The notes beneath the pieces were generated by a model. That model searched no databases and had not been told where the DNA came from. It saw only the letters and a program-made list of their open reading frames with translations. Shown here in pieces: positions 28,038-36,358 of a DNA stretch of 64,000 nucleotides (its first letter is position 1; each line of letters opens with the position of its first letter). The stretch comes from Rhizobiales bacterium Ga0077537 (GTDB lineage: Bacteria > Pseudomonadota > Alphaproteobacteria > Rhizobiales > Hyphomicrobiaceae). Location of the stretch: assembly GCA_001464955.1 (NCBI GenBank), contig LNEM01000024.1, forward strand, positions 231,184 through 295,183, read 5' to 3'. A program made the translations under genes and the position numbers.

Positions 28038-28616
28038 TCAGAGGTTGCGTTGACCCTGCCCGACGGCCCGCGCGATAAGTGCCGCGAGTTGCGTCTCCGA
28101 GCGGCGGAAACTATCGGCGTCGGGCGTGGTCACGTTGAGGACGACGCTCGGGCCGGCGCCGCTCCGCACGCCGACCCCTGTCGCAGGCAGCATGGCCTCG
28201 CTGGCGCCCGCGATCTTCGACGCCGCGACGCCGGCGCCGATCACAGCCGGCAGGCTTGAGGGCGCGGCGACGGAGCCGGAGGCCGAGAAGACCGGAGCCC
28301 CGCCGACGACGGACTTGATCGCCGCGCCGAACGCGCTCTCGAGCGGCTTGAAGGCCGCTGAGAGAACGAGACGTGACAGGCTCAGGGCCAACGAGCGCAG
28401 CACGTCGCCGAAACTCTTTCCCTGAACGGCGAGGCCGACGAACGCCGATGTGAGCGAGCGTCCGAATTGCAGCCCGAGCCGCCCGGACGTACCGAGTTCA
28501 CTGCTGAGACGGCGCTGGCTTTCGGCTACAGCATCGATGCCGGCGCGCATCTCGGCGAGTTGCGCAGGCGTGAGGAAGCCATCCGGAGCCACGCCCGGCG
28601 CGTCGAAGTCTGTCAT
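28038..28616 (-). CDS. Short tape-measure protein of the GTA tail (RcGTA g11-like)
   Basis: 192 residues. The central helix region (LGLQFGRSLTSAFVGLAVQG and FGDVLRSLALSLSRLVL) and a Gly/Ala-rich stretch match the GTA tape-measure family. Tape-measure length sets tail length, so this very short protein predicts a stubby tail like RcGTA rather than a long siphophage tail. The start overlaps the chaperone stop by 4 bp. Confidence 0.9.
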   Translation of the reverse strand: MTDFDAPGVAPDGFLTPAQLAEMRAGIDAVAESQRRLSSELGTSGRLGLQFGRSLTSAFVGLAVQGKSFGDVLRSLALSLSRLVLSAAFKPLESAFGAAIKSVVGGAPVFSASGSVAAPSSLPAVIGAGVAASKIAGASEAMLPATGVGVRSGAGPSVVLNVTTPDADSFRRSETQLAALIARAVGQGQRNL

Positions 28617-28816
28617 TCGCGATCACTCCGCGCTGAGGGGGATGGGGAAGACGTGTCGGGAAAATCCGCGAGAAGCCGGCCGAGGATCGACCGGCTCATC
28701 GGTGGCGGAGCGAGCGTGCCGAACGCGCCGGTGATCGCCGCGCCAAGTTCGCGCGGCGTCATCGACCAGAAGTGGCGGGGCGAAAGTCCGAGGCGGCCGA
28801 GACCGACCTGCATCAC
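28613..28816 (-). CDS. Tail-assembly chaperone, TIGR02216-like (RcGTA g10.1-like)
   Basis: 67 residues from GTG 28816 (ATG 28813 is the other choice), with GLGRLGLSPRHFWSMTPREL, the hallmark of this small family. The family normally begins with an F-x-W stretch a few residues earlier. The codons for FPWAE are present just upstream (28817-28831) in the same frame, but no ATG, GTG or TTG lies between them and the stop at 28892-28894. That frame is -1 relative to the preceding chaperone gene, so frameshifting or a non-standard start is possible. It overlaps g10 by up to 4 bases and the tape measure by 4. Confidence 0.82.
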   Translation of the reverse strand: MMQVGLGRLGLSPRHFWSMTPRELGAAITGAFGTLAPPPMSRSILGRLLADFPDTSSPSPSARSDRE

Positions 28817-29214
28817 CTCCGCCCAGGGGAAGGGTCGACGGTCGGCACCTTCTCGCCGAGAAGAGCAGGATCGGCAGACGCCCCGCGCCCGTCATCCGCC
28901 TCGGCGCGCGTGCCGAAGGTGGCCGTCAGAAGTCGGGCGACGGCGTCGACGAAGCCTGCCGCCCCGCCGTCCGAGCGCAGTCGCGCGACGTCCGCATCGG
29001 TGAAGTCGTGGCCCGCCCCCCTGAGGCCGGCGGCGATGACACGGATGGCGTCCCGCGCCGAAAGCCGCCCGGTCGAGAAGCGGTTGGCGAGGGCGAGCAT
29101 GTCCTCGTCGCCGAACGCCGCCTCGAGTTCGGCGAGTGCGCCGAGCGTGAGGCAGAGGGCATAGGGCCGTCCGTCGAAGTGGGCTTCGATCTCGCCGCGA
29201 TGCAGATTTGCCAT
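28813..29214 (-). CDS. GTA tail-assembly chaperone, GTA family (RcGTA g10-like)
   Basis: 133 residues beginning MANLHRGEIEAHFDGRPYAL, with LTLGALAELEAAFG and DAIRVIAAGLRGAGHDFTDA, the pattern of the GTA_TAC family that coats the tape measure during tail assembly. The C-terminal 20 residues are low complexity and overlap, in another frame, the sequence encoding the N-terminal FPWAE of the next chaperone. It follows the tail-tube gene by about 20 bases. Confidence 0.92.
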   Translation of the reverse strand: MANLHRGEIEAHFDGRPYALCLTLGALAELEAAFGDEDMLALANRFSTGRLSARDAIRVIAAGLRGAGHDFTDADVARLRSDGGAAGFVDAVARLLTATFGTRAEADDGRGASADPALLGEKVPTVDPSPGRR

Positions 29215-29235
29215 GACTGCGGTCTCCGGTTTGGA

Positions 29236-29649
29236 TCAGAGCGCGAGGAAGGTGAGTTCGCCCGCCGACTCGAGTGTCATCTCGAAAGTGACCTCGCCGT
29301 CGTGCCGGCCAGAGAGCTCGAAGCTCGCGATCTGGAAAGGCCCAGCGACCGTTCCGAAATCCGGCACCACGATTTGCCAGGCGTGAATGGCACCCTCGAA
29401 GACGGCGGCGCGCACGATCTCGTCGGAGGTGGCGTCCTTGAAGATGCCAGCCCCTGCGACCCGCGCCGACTTGGCGCCCGCGCCGGAAAGCAGCTCACGC
29501 CAGCGACCGGCCGACTCCGAATGCGTGATGTCGACGGTCTCCGTATTGAAAGCGATCGACCGCGACCTGAGGCCCCCGACCGTCGTGAAACTGCCGTTGC
29601 CGTCCGCATCGACCTTGAGCAGGAGGTCTTTGCCTTTCTGCGCTGCCAT
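29236..29649 (-). CDS. Major tail protein, TP901-1 family (RcGTA g9-like)
   Basis: 137 residues, opening MAAQKGKDLLLKVDADGNG and containing GGLRSRSIAFNTETVDITHS, typical of TP901-1-type tail tube subunits. It forms the stacked rings of the GTA tail. Located between the tail terminator and the chaperones, as in RcGTA. Confidence 0.95.
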   Translation of the reverse strand: MAAQKGKDLLLKVDADGNGSFTTVGGLRSRSIAFNTETVDITHSESAGRWRELLSGAGAKSARVAGAGIFKDATSDEIVRAAVFEGAIHAWQIVVPDFGTVAGPFQIASFELSGRHDGEVTFEMTLESAGELTFLAL

Positions 29650-29702
29650 GTGTGAATTCCCGACGTTGAGTGGAAGGAAAGGCGCGGCCCCGCAGTGACG
29701 CG

Positions 29703-30110
29703 CTAGAGTGGTTCGGTCGTCGCTCTGAGCTGGACGATGCCGTGGTAGGTTTCGCCGTCTGGCTCGCGCCGGGCCTCGGAAAGCTCGTGGCGAAGCTGCA
29801 CCAGCCGATGACCGTCGAGCGCGAGATCGCGGTCGTGCAGCGCATCGCGGATCGAGCTCATGATGTCGTGCGCTTCGCGACGGCCCTCGGCCCGCGACCA
29901 GACGTGCAGCGTGAGAATATGCTCCGCCCCGTCCTCCGTTCCCGTGCTCCAGTCGCGCACGACCGACTGCCCGAGCGTGAGGTAGGGGTAGGGGCTCTTC
30001 TGCGGCACATCGTCGAAGATCCGCGCGCCGCCGAGCCGCTGCACGACGTCGCCGTCGTTGGCGAGCGTGTCGTAGATCGCCCTCTGAAGGGACCAGCTTG
30101 CACTCGCCAT
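29703..30110 (-). CDS. DUF3168 tail terminator (RcGTA g8-like)
   Basis: 135 residues: MASASWSLQRAIYDTLANDG, then YPYLTLGQSVVRDWSTGTED and LHVWSRAEGRREAHDIM, all DUF3168 signatures. It caps the head-proximal end of the tail tube. ATG 30110 directly follows the stop of the tiny ORF at 30112. Confidence 0.93.
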   Translation of the reverse strand: MASASWSLQRAIYDTLANDGDVVQRLGGARIFDDVPQKSPYPYLTLGQSVVRDWSTGTEDGAEHILTLHVWSRAEGRREAHDIMSSIRDALHDRDLALDGHRLVQLRHELSEARREPDGETYHGIVQLRATTEPL

Positions 30111-30111
30111 G

Positions 30112-30267
30112 TCAGGCGCCTCCGGTCTCGGACGGCCCGCTGCGGCCGGTTGGCGGGCTCGATCGCGTCGGCGGCGGAGTGGAGCCGGAGGACCGGCGGC
30201 GGGCGGCGATGTCGAGGATCAGGCGGCCCAGCGCCTGGAGGAGAAGGACTAGGCGCATCGTCGTCAT
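30112..30267 (-). CDS. Small uncharacterised ORF inside the GTA cluster
   Basis: 51 residues beginning MTTMRLVLLLQALGRLILD, a short hydrophobic/amphipathic helix, then a Ser/Pro/Arg-rich tail. It starts at an ATGA overlap with the g7 stop (ATG 30267) and ends one base before the g8 start, so its borders fit the coupled gene chain exactly. No counterpart is known to me in the RcGTA reference cluster at this place. It could be a real structural or membrane peptide, or filler sequence; the tight borders favour translation. Confidence 0.5.
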   Translation of the reverse strand: MTTMRLVLLLQALGRLILDIAARRRSSGSTPPPTRSSPPTGRSGPSETGGA

Positions 30268-30593
30268 AGGAACTCCTCGCGGCAGAGACATCTGAGCAGG
30301 CGTCGGCGCTCGTCGCGGTCCATCACGGCCGCGATCTCGAAAAGGCGAGCGCCGTAGCGGAAGCGCATGGCGGGCTCGACGCCGCCCCGGTGCCGGATGA
30401 CGACCTCGTGGCTGACCCGGCCCGCGACGGCCTCGCCGGCCACGACCTCGGATCCGGTGACGGGCGTGATGCCCGCCCAGATCTCCGCGACCGGAACCCA
30501 CGACACATGAGCACCGCCGCCGCCGTCGGCGAGCCGGACGACGCTCTCGAGCGTCACCCGGTGCCGGAGCGCGCCGATCCTGTGCGCCTTCAC
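30264..30593 (-). CDS. Head closure / head-tail adaptor protein (RcGTA g7-like)
   Basis: 109 residues. GALRHRVTLESVVR near the start and the VPVAEIWAGITPVTGSEVVAGE stretch are the usual marks of phage head-tail adaptors of the SPP1 gp16/HK97 gp10 type. It overlaps both neighbours by 4 bp. Confidence 0.92.
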   Translation of the reverse strand: MKAHRIGALRHRVTLESVVRLADGGGGAHVSWVPVAEIWAGITPVTGSEVVAGEAVAGRVSHEVVIRHRGGVEPAMRFRYGARLFEIAAVMDRDERRRLLRCLCREEFL

Positions 30594-31168
30594 AACCGCC
30601 TCCGGCGATAGGGGGCGAGAAGATCGGAGACCATCGTCGGCACGGCGTTTGTGCCGGCCCCGATCTCGACCGGCTCGCGGTTCTCGTACCAGTGCGCGAC
30701 GAGGAGCAGGAGCGCATGGCGGACCGTCGCGGGCACATCTTCAGGCGCCGGCCCGAAGCCTGCCGTCATGCCCACCTCGACGCCGTTGACGGGCCGCCCC
30801 GGCTCACTGAGCGGCCTGTCGCCGACGGCGACGAGACGTGGCGGCATACCGTGTCCGTCGAGCAGGAAGTCGGAGGGCGCCAGCGTCTCGCTGGCCCCGT
30901 CCTCCTTCCAGATCCGTACATGCGAGATGGCGGCGATCGGCCGGAGCGGCAGCACGAGACGCCCGGCCTTCGGCCACCGGTCGAGAAAATAGGTCCAGCT
31001 CTGAGTGATCAGCGCCAGCGAGAGCGCTGCCTCGATGTGCAGCCGCGAGGTGACGATCAGGCTTTGCACGAGGGCGTCCTCGGCCGTGCCATCCACGCGC
31101 AGGTGGGCTTTCGCCTCGGCCAGACTGACTGGCTCGAGCGCGGGCCCGCTCGTCATGACGAGGGACAT
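30590..31168 (-). CDS. Head-tail connector protein (RcGTA g6-like)
   Basis: 192 residues with EPVSLAEAKAHLRVDGTAED near the start and HALLLLVAHWYENREPVE near the end, as in the HK97 gp6/YqbG-like connector family. It forms the ring below the portal. About 100 bases without a gene separate it from the capsid gene; that gap is GC-rich and contains a possible ccccgg/ccgggg hairpin. Confidence 0.92.
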   Translation of the reverse strand: MSLVMTSGPALEPVSLAEAKAHLRVDGTAEDALVQSLIVTSRLHIEAALSLALITQSWTYFLDRWPKAGRLVLPLRPIAAISHVRIWKEDGASETLAPSDFLLDGHGMPPRLVAVGDRPLSEPGRPVNGVEVGMTAGFGPAPEDVPATVRHALLLLVAHWYENREPVEIGAGTNAVPTMVSDLLAPYRRRRL

Positions 31169-31268
31169 GTCGGATCTCGCAACTGGGTTTGAGAGGAAGC
31201 GGAGAAGTGCGCCCCGGACACCGGTCGCCGGGGAGGAGGCGGCGAGGCGGTGCCGGGGCGCGACGGGA

Positions 31269-32477
31269 TCAGGCTGCGAACTTCAGCAGCTTGATCGCGT
31301 GGAAGTCCTGAACGCCGCCGCCGACGCGCTTCGTCGTGTAGAAGAGCACGTAGGGCTTCGACGAGTAGGGATCGCGCAGCACGCGGAGCCCGATCCGGTC
31401 GACGATCAGATAGCCGCGCTTGAAGTCACCGAAGGCGATCGCGTGCGAGCCGGCCGAGATGTCCGGCATGTCCTCGCTCTCCGCGACCGGATGACCGAGC
31501 AGCGTCGGCGCTTCACCTGGCCGCTGCGCCGGCTGCCAGATGTAGTTGCCGTCCGCGTCCTTGAACTTGCGCATTACGGCTTCCGTCGCGCGGTTCATCA
31601 CGAAATGCGCGTTGGCCCGGTAGCCGCTGCGCACCGCGTAGGCGAGATCGATCAGCTTGTCGGTCGGGTTGACCGCGGGAAAGCCACCGGCGACACCCGT
31701 CGAGAGCGTCCCGATGTTGCCCCACGTCCAGCTCGCCTCGTCGACCTTCGGATAGTCGAGGAAGCCGCGCGGCTTGTTGACCCCGTCGCCGTTGACGAAC
31801 GCGGCCCCTTCCTGCTCGGCGAACGCGGTGCGCACTTCCTCCGCGATCCACTCGTCGATGTTGACGGCGGCGTCGTCGAGCAGCGTCGGCGAGGCAGCCG
31901 GCATGGCGTAGAGTTCCATGGTCGGGAAGGCGAGTTCGGCGAGCGTCGGCGATGCCGTTTGGGGCCGACCGGCGGTTTCACCGACCCAGCCCGTGCCTGG
32001 ACCGGTGAGCGAGAACGGCTTCTTGAATACCGAGGACGAGACCTGGCGCACGCCGGCAATGGCGCGGATGGGCGAGATGTCCTTCAGCGCCTGGTTGACG
32101 ACGCGCTCGGTCTCCTCCGGGACGAGATAGCCGCCGTCGGCACCCGTGCCGGCGGAGAGCGCCTTTGCCTCGAGCCCTGCGAGGCTGCCTGTCTCGCCCT
32201 TCCGCACATAGGCCTCGAAGGCGGATTTGTGCGCGCTGTCGACCCGGACGGGGCCGGCGCCTTCGATCTGCGGGCGACGTGCCTTGAGCGACAGTTCCTC
32301 GACGGCCCGGTCGAGACGGACGAGCTTGTCGGCCGTCACGGTATCGGCGGCACCGCGCGACTTGATCTCGTCGAGCGTGCGGTCGTTGGTCTCCTTGTAG
32401 GCCTCGAACGCGCGCGCGAGATCCTCGATGGCCGAGGCGATATCGCCCGTGCCCTTGGTTTCGTACGTGTCGTGCAT
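31269..32477 (-). CDS. Major capsid protein, HK97 fold (RcGTA g5-like)
   Basis: 402 residues. An N-terminal charged helical delta-domain (about 1-85) is expected to be removed by the upstream protease. The HK97 fold includes LVPEETERVVNQALKDISPI, WVGETAGRPQTASPTLAEL and DYPKVDEASW. The C-terminus has LGHPVAESEDMPDISAGSHA and AIAFGDFKRGYLIVDR, diagnostic for this capsid family. It starts five bases after the protease stop. Confidence 0.97.
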   Translation of the reverse strand: MHDTYETKGTGDIASAIEDLARAFEAYKETNDRTLDEIKSRGAADTVTADKLVRLDRAVEELSLKARRPQIEGAGPVRVDSAHKSAFEAYVRKGETGSLAGLEAKALSAGTGADGGYLVPEETERVVNQALKDISPIRAIAGVRQVSSSVFKKPFSLTGPGTGWVGETAGRPQTASPTLAELAFPTMELYAMPAASPTLLDDAAVNIDEWIAEEVRTAFAEQEGAAFVNGDGVNKPRGFLDYPKVDEASWTWGNIGTLSTGVAGGFPAVNPTDKLIDLAYAVRSGYRANAHFVMNRATEAVMRKFKDADGNYIWQPAQRPGEAPTLLGHPVAESEDMPDISAGSHAIAFGDFKRGYLIVDRIGLRVLRDPYSSKPYVLFYTTKRVGGGVQDFHAIKLLKFAA

Positions 32478-32481
32478 GAAG

Positions 32482-33177
32482 TCACCTCAGTCTGGGGGTT
32501 GAAGGTGAGGATCGCAGCAGCCGGGCCACATCGCCGAGCCGCATTGCGAGCCTCGTCTCGTCGGCGTCGGCGGCAGCGTCCCGCATGCCCCCGAGGCCCT
32601 CGACACCGCGACGCATCAGCGCCCGGGCCTGTGAACGCGTCAGCCCAGCGTCCTGCGTGAGCCGGCGTTCGAGCTCCCGCTCGCTCGGAACCCCATCGAC
32701 TGGCGGCCGCCCCTTGACGGAGCGGATGCGTGCGCCCGGCAGCATGGGGAACGTCACGATCGAGATTTCCCAAAGATCGGCCTTGAGGATGCGCCGCACG
32801 CCGCGGGCCCGGTCCCGTTGCGCGCGGATGGCGCGAAAGCCGATCGACAACCCATCGAGCGCACCGGCCCGCATCAGCGCGAGGATCTCACGGGCGCGCG
32901 CCACGTCTGGCGAGAGGCGTCCGCGTGCGAAGAGGCCGAGCGAGTCCTCGGAAAGCGTTTCCCAGGCCCCGATCGGCTCGGCCGGATTGTGCTGGAAGAG
33001 AAGCCGCACGCCTCGGGCCCCACGCGTCGCGAGCGTCTCCTCGAAGGCCCCGCGTGCGATGACGTCGCGGCCCAGGTCTTCGCGCTCGAAGAGCGAGGCG
33101 TAGCCCTCGAAGACCCCGTCGTCGGCGACGGACTTGAGATCGAGCCGCGTGAAGACGGCCTCATCCGGCATGTGCAT
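32482..33177 (-). CDS. HK97-family prohead protease (RcGTA g4-like)
   Basis: 231 residues from ATG 33177. Catalytic candidates are His63 (LLFQHNPAEPIGAWE) and Ser111 (ALDGLSIGFRA); the flanks SLFEREDLGRDVIARGAF and LKADLWEISIVTFPM are typical. It cleaves the capsid delta-domain during maturation. The frame is open upstream to a GTG at 33231 that overlaps the portal stop (GTGA), an alternative coupled start adding 18 residues. The C-terminal ~60 residues extend past the protease core. Confidence 0.93.
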   Translation of the reverse strand: MHMPDEAVFTRLDLKSVADDGVFEGYASLFEREDLGRDVIARGAFEETLATRGARGVRLLFQHNPAEPIGAWETLSEDSLGLFARGRLSPDVARAREILALMRAGALDGLSIGFRAIRAQRDRARGVRRILKADLWEISIVTFPMLPGARIRSVKGRPPVDGVPSERELERRLTQDAGLTRSQARALMRRGVEGLGGMRDAAADADETRLAMRLGDVARLLRSSPSTPRLR

Positions 33178-33227
33178 GTGGCGCGCCTGCAGAAGGTGAT
33201 TGGGGAGAACGAACGGCGGGGAGCCCG

Positions 33228-34454
33228 TCACTCGGCGAGCGGCGAGAAGCCGGCGATCGCCCGCTTCTCGTCGCGCGAGAGGAACGTCGTCCGCTCGAGG
33301 CTCGCCCAGAGCGCGTCCCGCTCGCCGGACAATGCCGGGAGCGAATCGAGATCGGGCTTCAGGACGAGCGCGCGGCCGTCGAGCCGCCCGAGCCATCCCG
33401 AGAGGCCGAGCGCGATCCGCTCGACTTGCGGCAGCACGGTCGAGCGCCAGAAGGTGCGCTGCGCCTCCGCGAGATTGGAGTAGGTGTTGTCGCCCGGGAT
33501 GCCGAGCAGCATCGGCGGCACGCCGAGGGCGAGCGCGATCTCGCGCGCGGCGACGTGCCGGGCCTCGATGAAGTCCATGTCCTTTGGCGACAGCGACATG
33601 GCTTTCCAGTCGAGTCCGCCCTCGAGAAGGAGCGGCCGTCCGGCGTTGGCCGCACCCTGGAAGCCCGCCTCCAGCTCGACCTTCAACCGCTCGATCTGCT
33701 CGGCCGTCAGGTTGCCGTCGCGCGCCGTATAGACGATGGCGCCGGACGGCCGGGCCGAGTTGTCGAGGAGCGCCTTGTTCCACCGCTGGGCCGCGTTGTG
33801 GAGATCGATGGCGCCGGCCGCGGCCTCGAGCGGAGAGAGGCCGTAGTGGTCGTTGGTCGGATGGAAAAGCTTGATGTGAAGGACCGAGCGGACACCCTCG
33901 ACGGCATCGCCGGCGATGCGGACCGTGCGACCGCCGGCCGAATAGTCGAAGGCTTCGGGCCAGCCGTCGGCACCGGGCACGATGCGCACGCGGTCGGGCC
34001 GGAGCGTGTGCAGCTCACGGATCTCGCCGTCGAGCGCAATGGCCTCGATGTAGGCGTTGCCGGAGACGAGCAGGAAGCCCGCGAGCCGCTGCATGAAATC
34101 GGGCCACGTCTCGTGGCTGTTCGGCCGCCGGATGAGCGACAGAAGCGGATGCTCCTGGATCTCCTGCTCGCCGTCGTAGAGGAGGAGAGGGACGTGGCCG
34201 GCGCACTCCGCGATCATGCGCACGCAGCGATAGACGATCGCGTTCTGCATGAAACCTTCGCTCGCGAAGGCGGCGTAATCCCGCGGCGCCCAGACCGGCC
34301 GGTGCAGGCTCTCGAAGGCGATGAGCCCGCCGGCCGCCGACGCCTTGCCGGCGAGCGGCAACACGGCAGCGGGCGTGCTGGGACGGCCAGTGAAGGCGGC
34401 AGCGAGCCGCCCACCGAAATTGGCGAGACGCGACGACATGCGGTGAGACCTCAC
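33228..34454 (-). CDS. Portal protein, HK97 family (RcGTA g3-like)
   Basis: 408 residues. Family marks include NAIVYRCVRMIAECAGHVPL, PNSHETWPDFMQRLAGFLLV, SPLEAAAGAIDLHNAAQRW and IPGDNTYSNLAEAQRTFW. It forms the dodecameric DNA channel at the capsid vertex. ATG 34439 is an alternative start five codons in. It follows the terminase gene by about 45 bases. Confidence 0.96.
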   Translation of the reverse strand: MRSHRMSSRLANFGGRLAAAFTGRPSTPAAVLPLAGKASAAGGLIAFESLHRPVWAPRDYAAFASEGFMQNAIVYRCVRMIAECAGHVPLLLYDGEQEIQEHPLLSLIRRPNSHETWPDFMQRLAGFLLVSGNAYIEAIALDGEIRELHTLRPDRVRIVPGADGWPEAFDYSAGGRTVRIAGDAVEGVRSVLHIKLFHPTNDHYGLSPLEAAAGAIDLHNAAQRWNKALLDNSARPSGAIVYTARDGNLTAEQIERLKVELEAGFQGAANAGRPLLLEGGLDWKAMSLSPKDMDFIEARHVAAREIALALGVPPMLLGIPGDNTYSNLAEAQRTFWRSTVLPQVERIALGLSGWLGRLDGRALVLKPDLDSLPALSGERDALWASLERTTFLSRDEKRAIAGFSPLAE

Positions 34455-34497
34455 GAGGATGACGGGGCACGCGCGGTGCCGGGCGAACGGGGCACTC

Positions 34498-35901
34498 TCA
34501 AAGGCGACGGATCACGGGATCGCGGGTCGTCGTCAGCATCAGCTCGGTGAGCGCCCAGACCAGAGCGTCGACCCGATCGGGACTGCGTCCCTCGGACAGC
34601 CCCTCGGGCCCGAAGTCGCACATCTGGTTCTCGAGCGCCGGGAACTCGCCGACGTGGACGACGCGGTTTTCGGCATAGAGCGCGGAGATCGGCTCGGCGC
34701 GGGCGAACTTGCCGCGCGAGGCATGCACCTTCTTGACCGGCGCATTGGCATCCACCTGCCGGATGACGTTGACGACGAGATCGCCCCCCTGGTTCGCCTC
34801 GGCGACGATGCGGTCGGCGGCGAAGTCACGGTAGGCGGCGATGACGGCCCTGGCCCACGTCGCCGGATCGCGACCCTGGAGCGAGCGGTCGGCGAGCACA
34901 TAGGCGCGGCCATCGGGGCCGAGGCCGGCAACGACGATGCCGCACGTGTCGGCGTTCTCCGTGGCCGTGACCGGCGGGTCGACGGCGACGACGATGCGGC
35001 GCAGCTCGGGAGCGATCTGGATCCGCGCCTCGGCCACCCACTTGCGCTGCCAGAGACTGTCGGGTCGCTCTGTGATCACCTCGCCGTCGAGTTCCTGCCG
35101 GCCGAGTGCGGTGCCGGCGTACATCCGCGTCACCTCCTGGATGAAACGCGGCGCCAGGTTGGCGGCGTTGTCGACGGTGCGTGCCCGCGTCACCGCCGTC
35201 GCCGGATCGGCCATGATCCGCTTCAGGAGAACGCCGGCGCGCGGCGTCGTGGTGACGGCCTGGCGCGGCAGCGCGCCGAGCCGGAGCCCGAATTGCAGCA
35301 TGTCCCACGCCCGGTGTCCGCGCTTCCAGCGGCCGAGCTCGTCACACCAGGCGGCATCGAACTGCGGGCCTCTGAGGCCTTCCGGATCCTCCGCCGAAAA
35401 GAACTGCGCAATCGACCCGTTTGGCCAGACGAGCTGGCCCTTCGAGATTTCGAGCACCGGCCGTTGGCCGGGCGGGTGGACCGCCAGCAGCCCTGAGACG
35501 CCTTCGACCATGACTGCCCTCACATGCTGTTGTGTCGGACCGACGAGCGCGATCCGCGCCGCGGCAGGCTCGCCGGGCCAGAGCCCTAGGGCCACGGCCC
35601 GCACCCACTCGGCACCGGCCCGGGTCTTCCCCGAACCGCGCCCTCCGAGAAGGAGCCACGTGCGCCAGGGCTGGTCCGGTGCCGCATGCAGCGGCGGCAA
35701 CTGATCGTCCCGCGCCCAGATCTGCCAGTCGAAGGCGAGCGTCCGAGCCGTGGCCTCGTCGGGCATCGCTGCCGCAAAGAGCGCCTGCCGGTCACTCGCC
35801 GGCAGCGCCGACAAGGCGAGAAAGACGCTCCGCAAGCTCGCGGCGGTAGCGGTCCGCCTCGTGGGCAAGATCGCCATCGACGGTGGGGCCGCGTTTGCCA
35901 C
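34498..35901 (-). CDS. Large terminase (RcGTA g2-like)
   Basis: 467 residues. ATPase with Walker A GRGSGKT at 87-93 and Walker B-like WCDELG at 185-190; a C-terminal RNase H-like nuclease begins near VVAVDPPVTATENADTCG. The segment DWQIWARDDQLPP just before the ATPase is typical of GTA packaging proteins. It drives headful packaging of host DNA. The start is uncertain: ATG 35901 and ATG 35877 both overlap the small-terminase gene by 86-110 bases, and a TTG at 35835 is possible; ATG 35766 would cut conserved residues. Confidence 0.95.
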   Translation of the reverse strand: MANAAPPSMAILPTRRTATAASLRSVFLALSALPASDRQALFAAAMPDEATARTLAFDWQIWARDDQLPPLHAAPDQPWRTWLLLGGRGSGKTRAGAEWVRAVALGLWPGEPAAARIALVGPTQQHVRAVMVEGVSGLLAVHPPGQRPVLEISKGQLVWPNGSIAQFFSAEDPEGLRGPQFDAAWCDELGRWKRGHRAWDMLQFGLRLGALPRQAVTTTPRAGVLLKRIMADPATAVTRARTVDNAANLAPRFIQEVTRMYAGTALGRQELDGEVITERPDSLWQRKWVAEARIQIAPELRRIVVAVDPPVTATENADTCGIVVAGLGPDGRAYVLADRSLQGRDPATWARAVIAAYRDFAADRIVAEANQGGDLVVNVIRQVDANAPVKKVHASRGKFARAEPISALYAENRVVHVGEFPALENQMCDFGPEGLSEGRSPDRVDALVWALTELMLTTTRDPVIRRL

Positions 35902-36358
35902 TGGATTTGGACAGTCCAGATTGCATCTCCGTGATCTTGTCGAGGTTGTCGATCAGCGCGCCGATGGCGCGCGCCTCGCGCTCGTGGTCGGTGGCCGATG
36001 CGAGATCGTCGCCGGCCAGATCCTTCGACATGCGCCGCTCGAGCTGTTCGAGCTTCAGCGAGATGGCAGCAACGATCCGCTCGAAGAGCCGTCGTCGGGC
36101 AGCCGGCGATGCCGTCACCCGCTGCGTCGGCCTCTGAGTCGTTTGCCTGAGCGGCGACACGGGCTCGGGCTCGGCCGGTGTCACCCGGACGGGCGGAAAA
36201 GGCCGCGGCTTCTGCCGCCGCCATCTCTCCTTTTTGGCACGGGCGGCAAGATCCTTGCGCGTGATGCCACCTGCGGCGGCGATGTCGGCGCTGGCATCGT
36301 CGGTTTCCTCGTAGCGGCGGCGAATGGCGGCCCAGTCGGGCGAACGGCTGGCGGTCAT
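35792..36358 (-). CDS. Small terminase-like protein (RcGTA g1-like)
   Basis: 188 residues from ATG 36358 (MTASRSPDWAAIRRRYEETD) with GGAG upstream. The N-terminus looks like a helix-turn-helix (IRRRYEETDDASADIAAAGG, then ITRKDLAARAKKERWRR), followed by a Pro-rich linker and a long helical region (RRLFERIVAAISLKLEQLERR). First gene of the GTA cluster, at the place of RcGTA g1, which acts as the small terminase without sequence-specific DNA recognition. The reading up to 36463 runs into the leader and is unlikely. Confidence 0.8.
   Translation of the reverse strand: MTASRSPDWAAIRRRYEETDDASADIAAAGGITRKDLAARAKKERWRRQKPRPFPPVRVTPAEPEPVSPLRQTTQRPTQRVTASPAARRRLFERIVAAISLKLEQLERRMSKDLAGDDLASATDHEREARAIGALIDNLDKITEMQSGLSKSSGKRGPTVDGDLAHEADRYRRELAERLSRLVGAAGE

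Noticed and set aside
31169..31268. Missing gene between GTA capsid and connector genes
   Set aside because: The 100-base gap holds no start with a ribosome site and no family-like sequence.
20666..36358. Integrated temperate prophage
   Set aside because: No integrase, attachment sites, repressor, replication or host-specific tail fibre genes seen; order and family membership fit a gene transfer agent instead.
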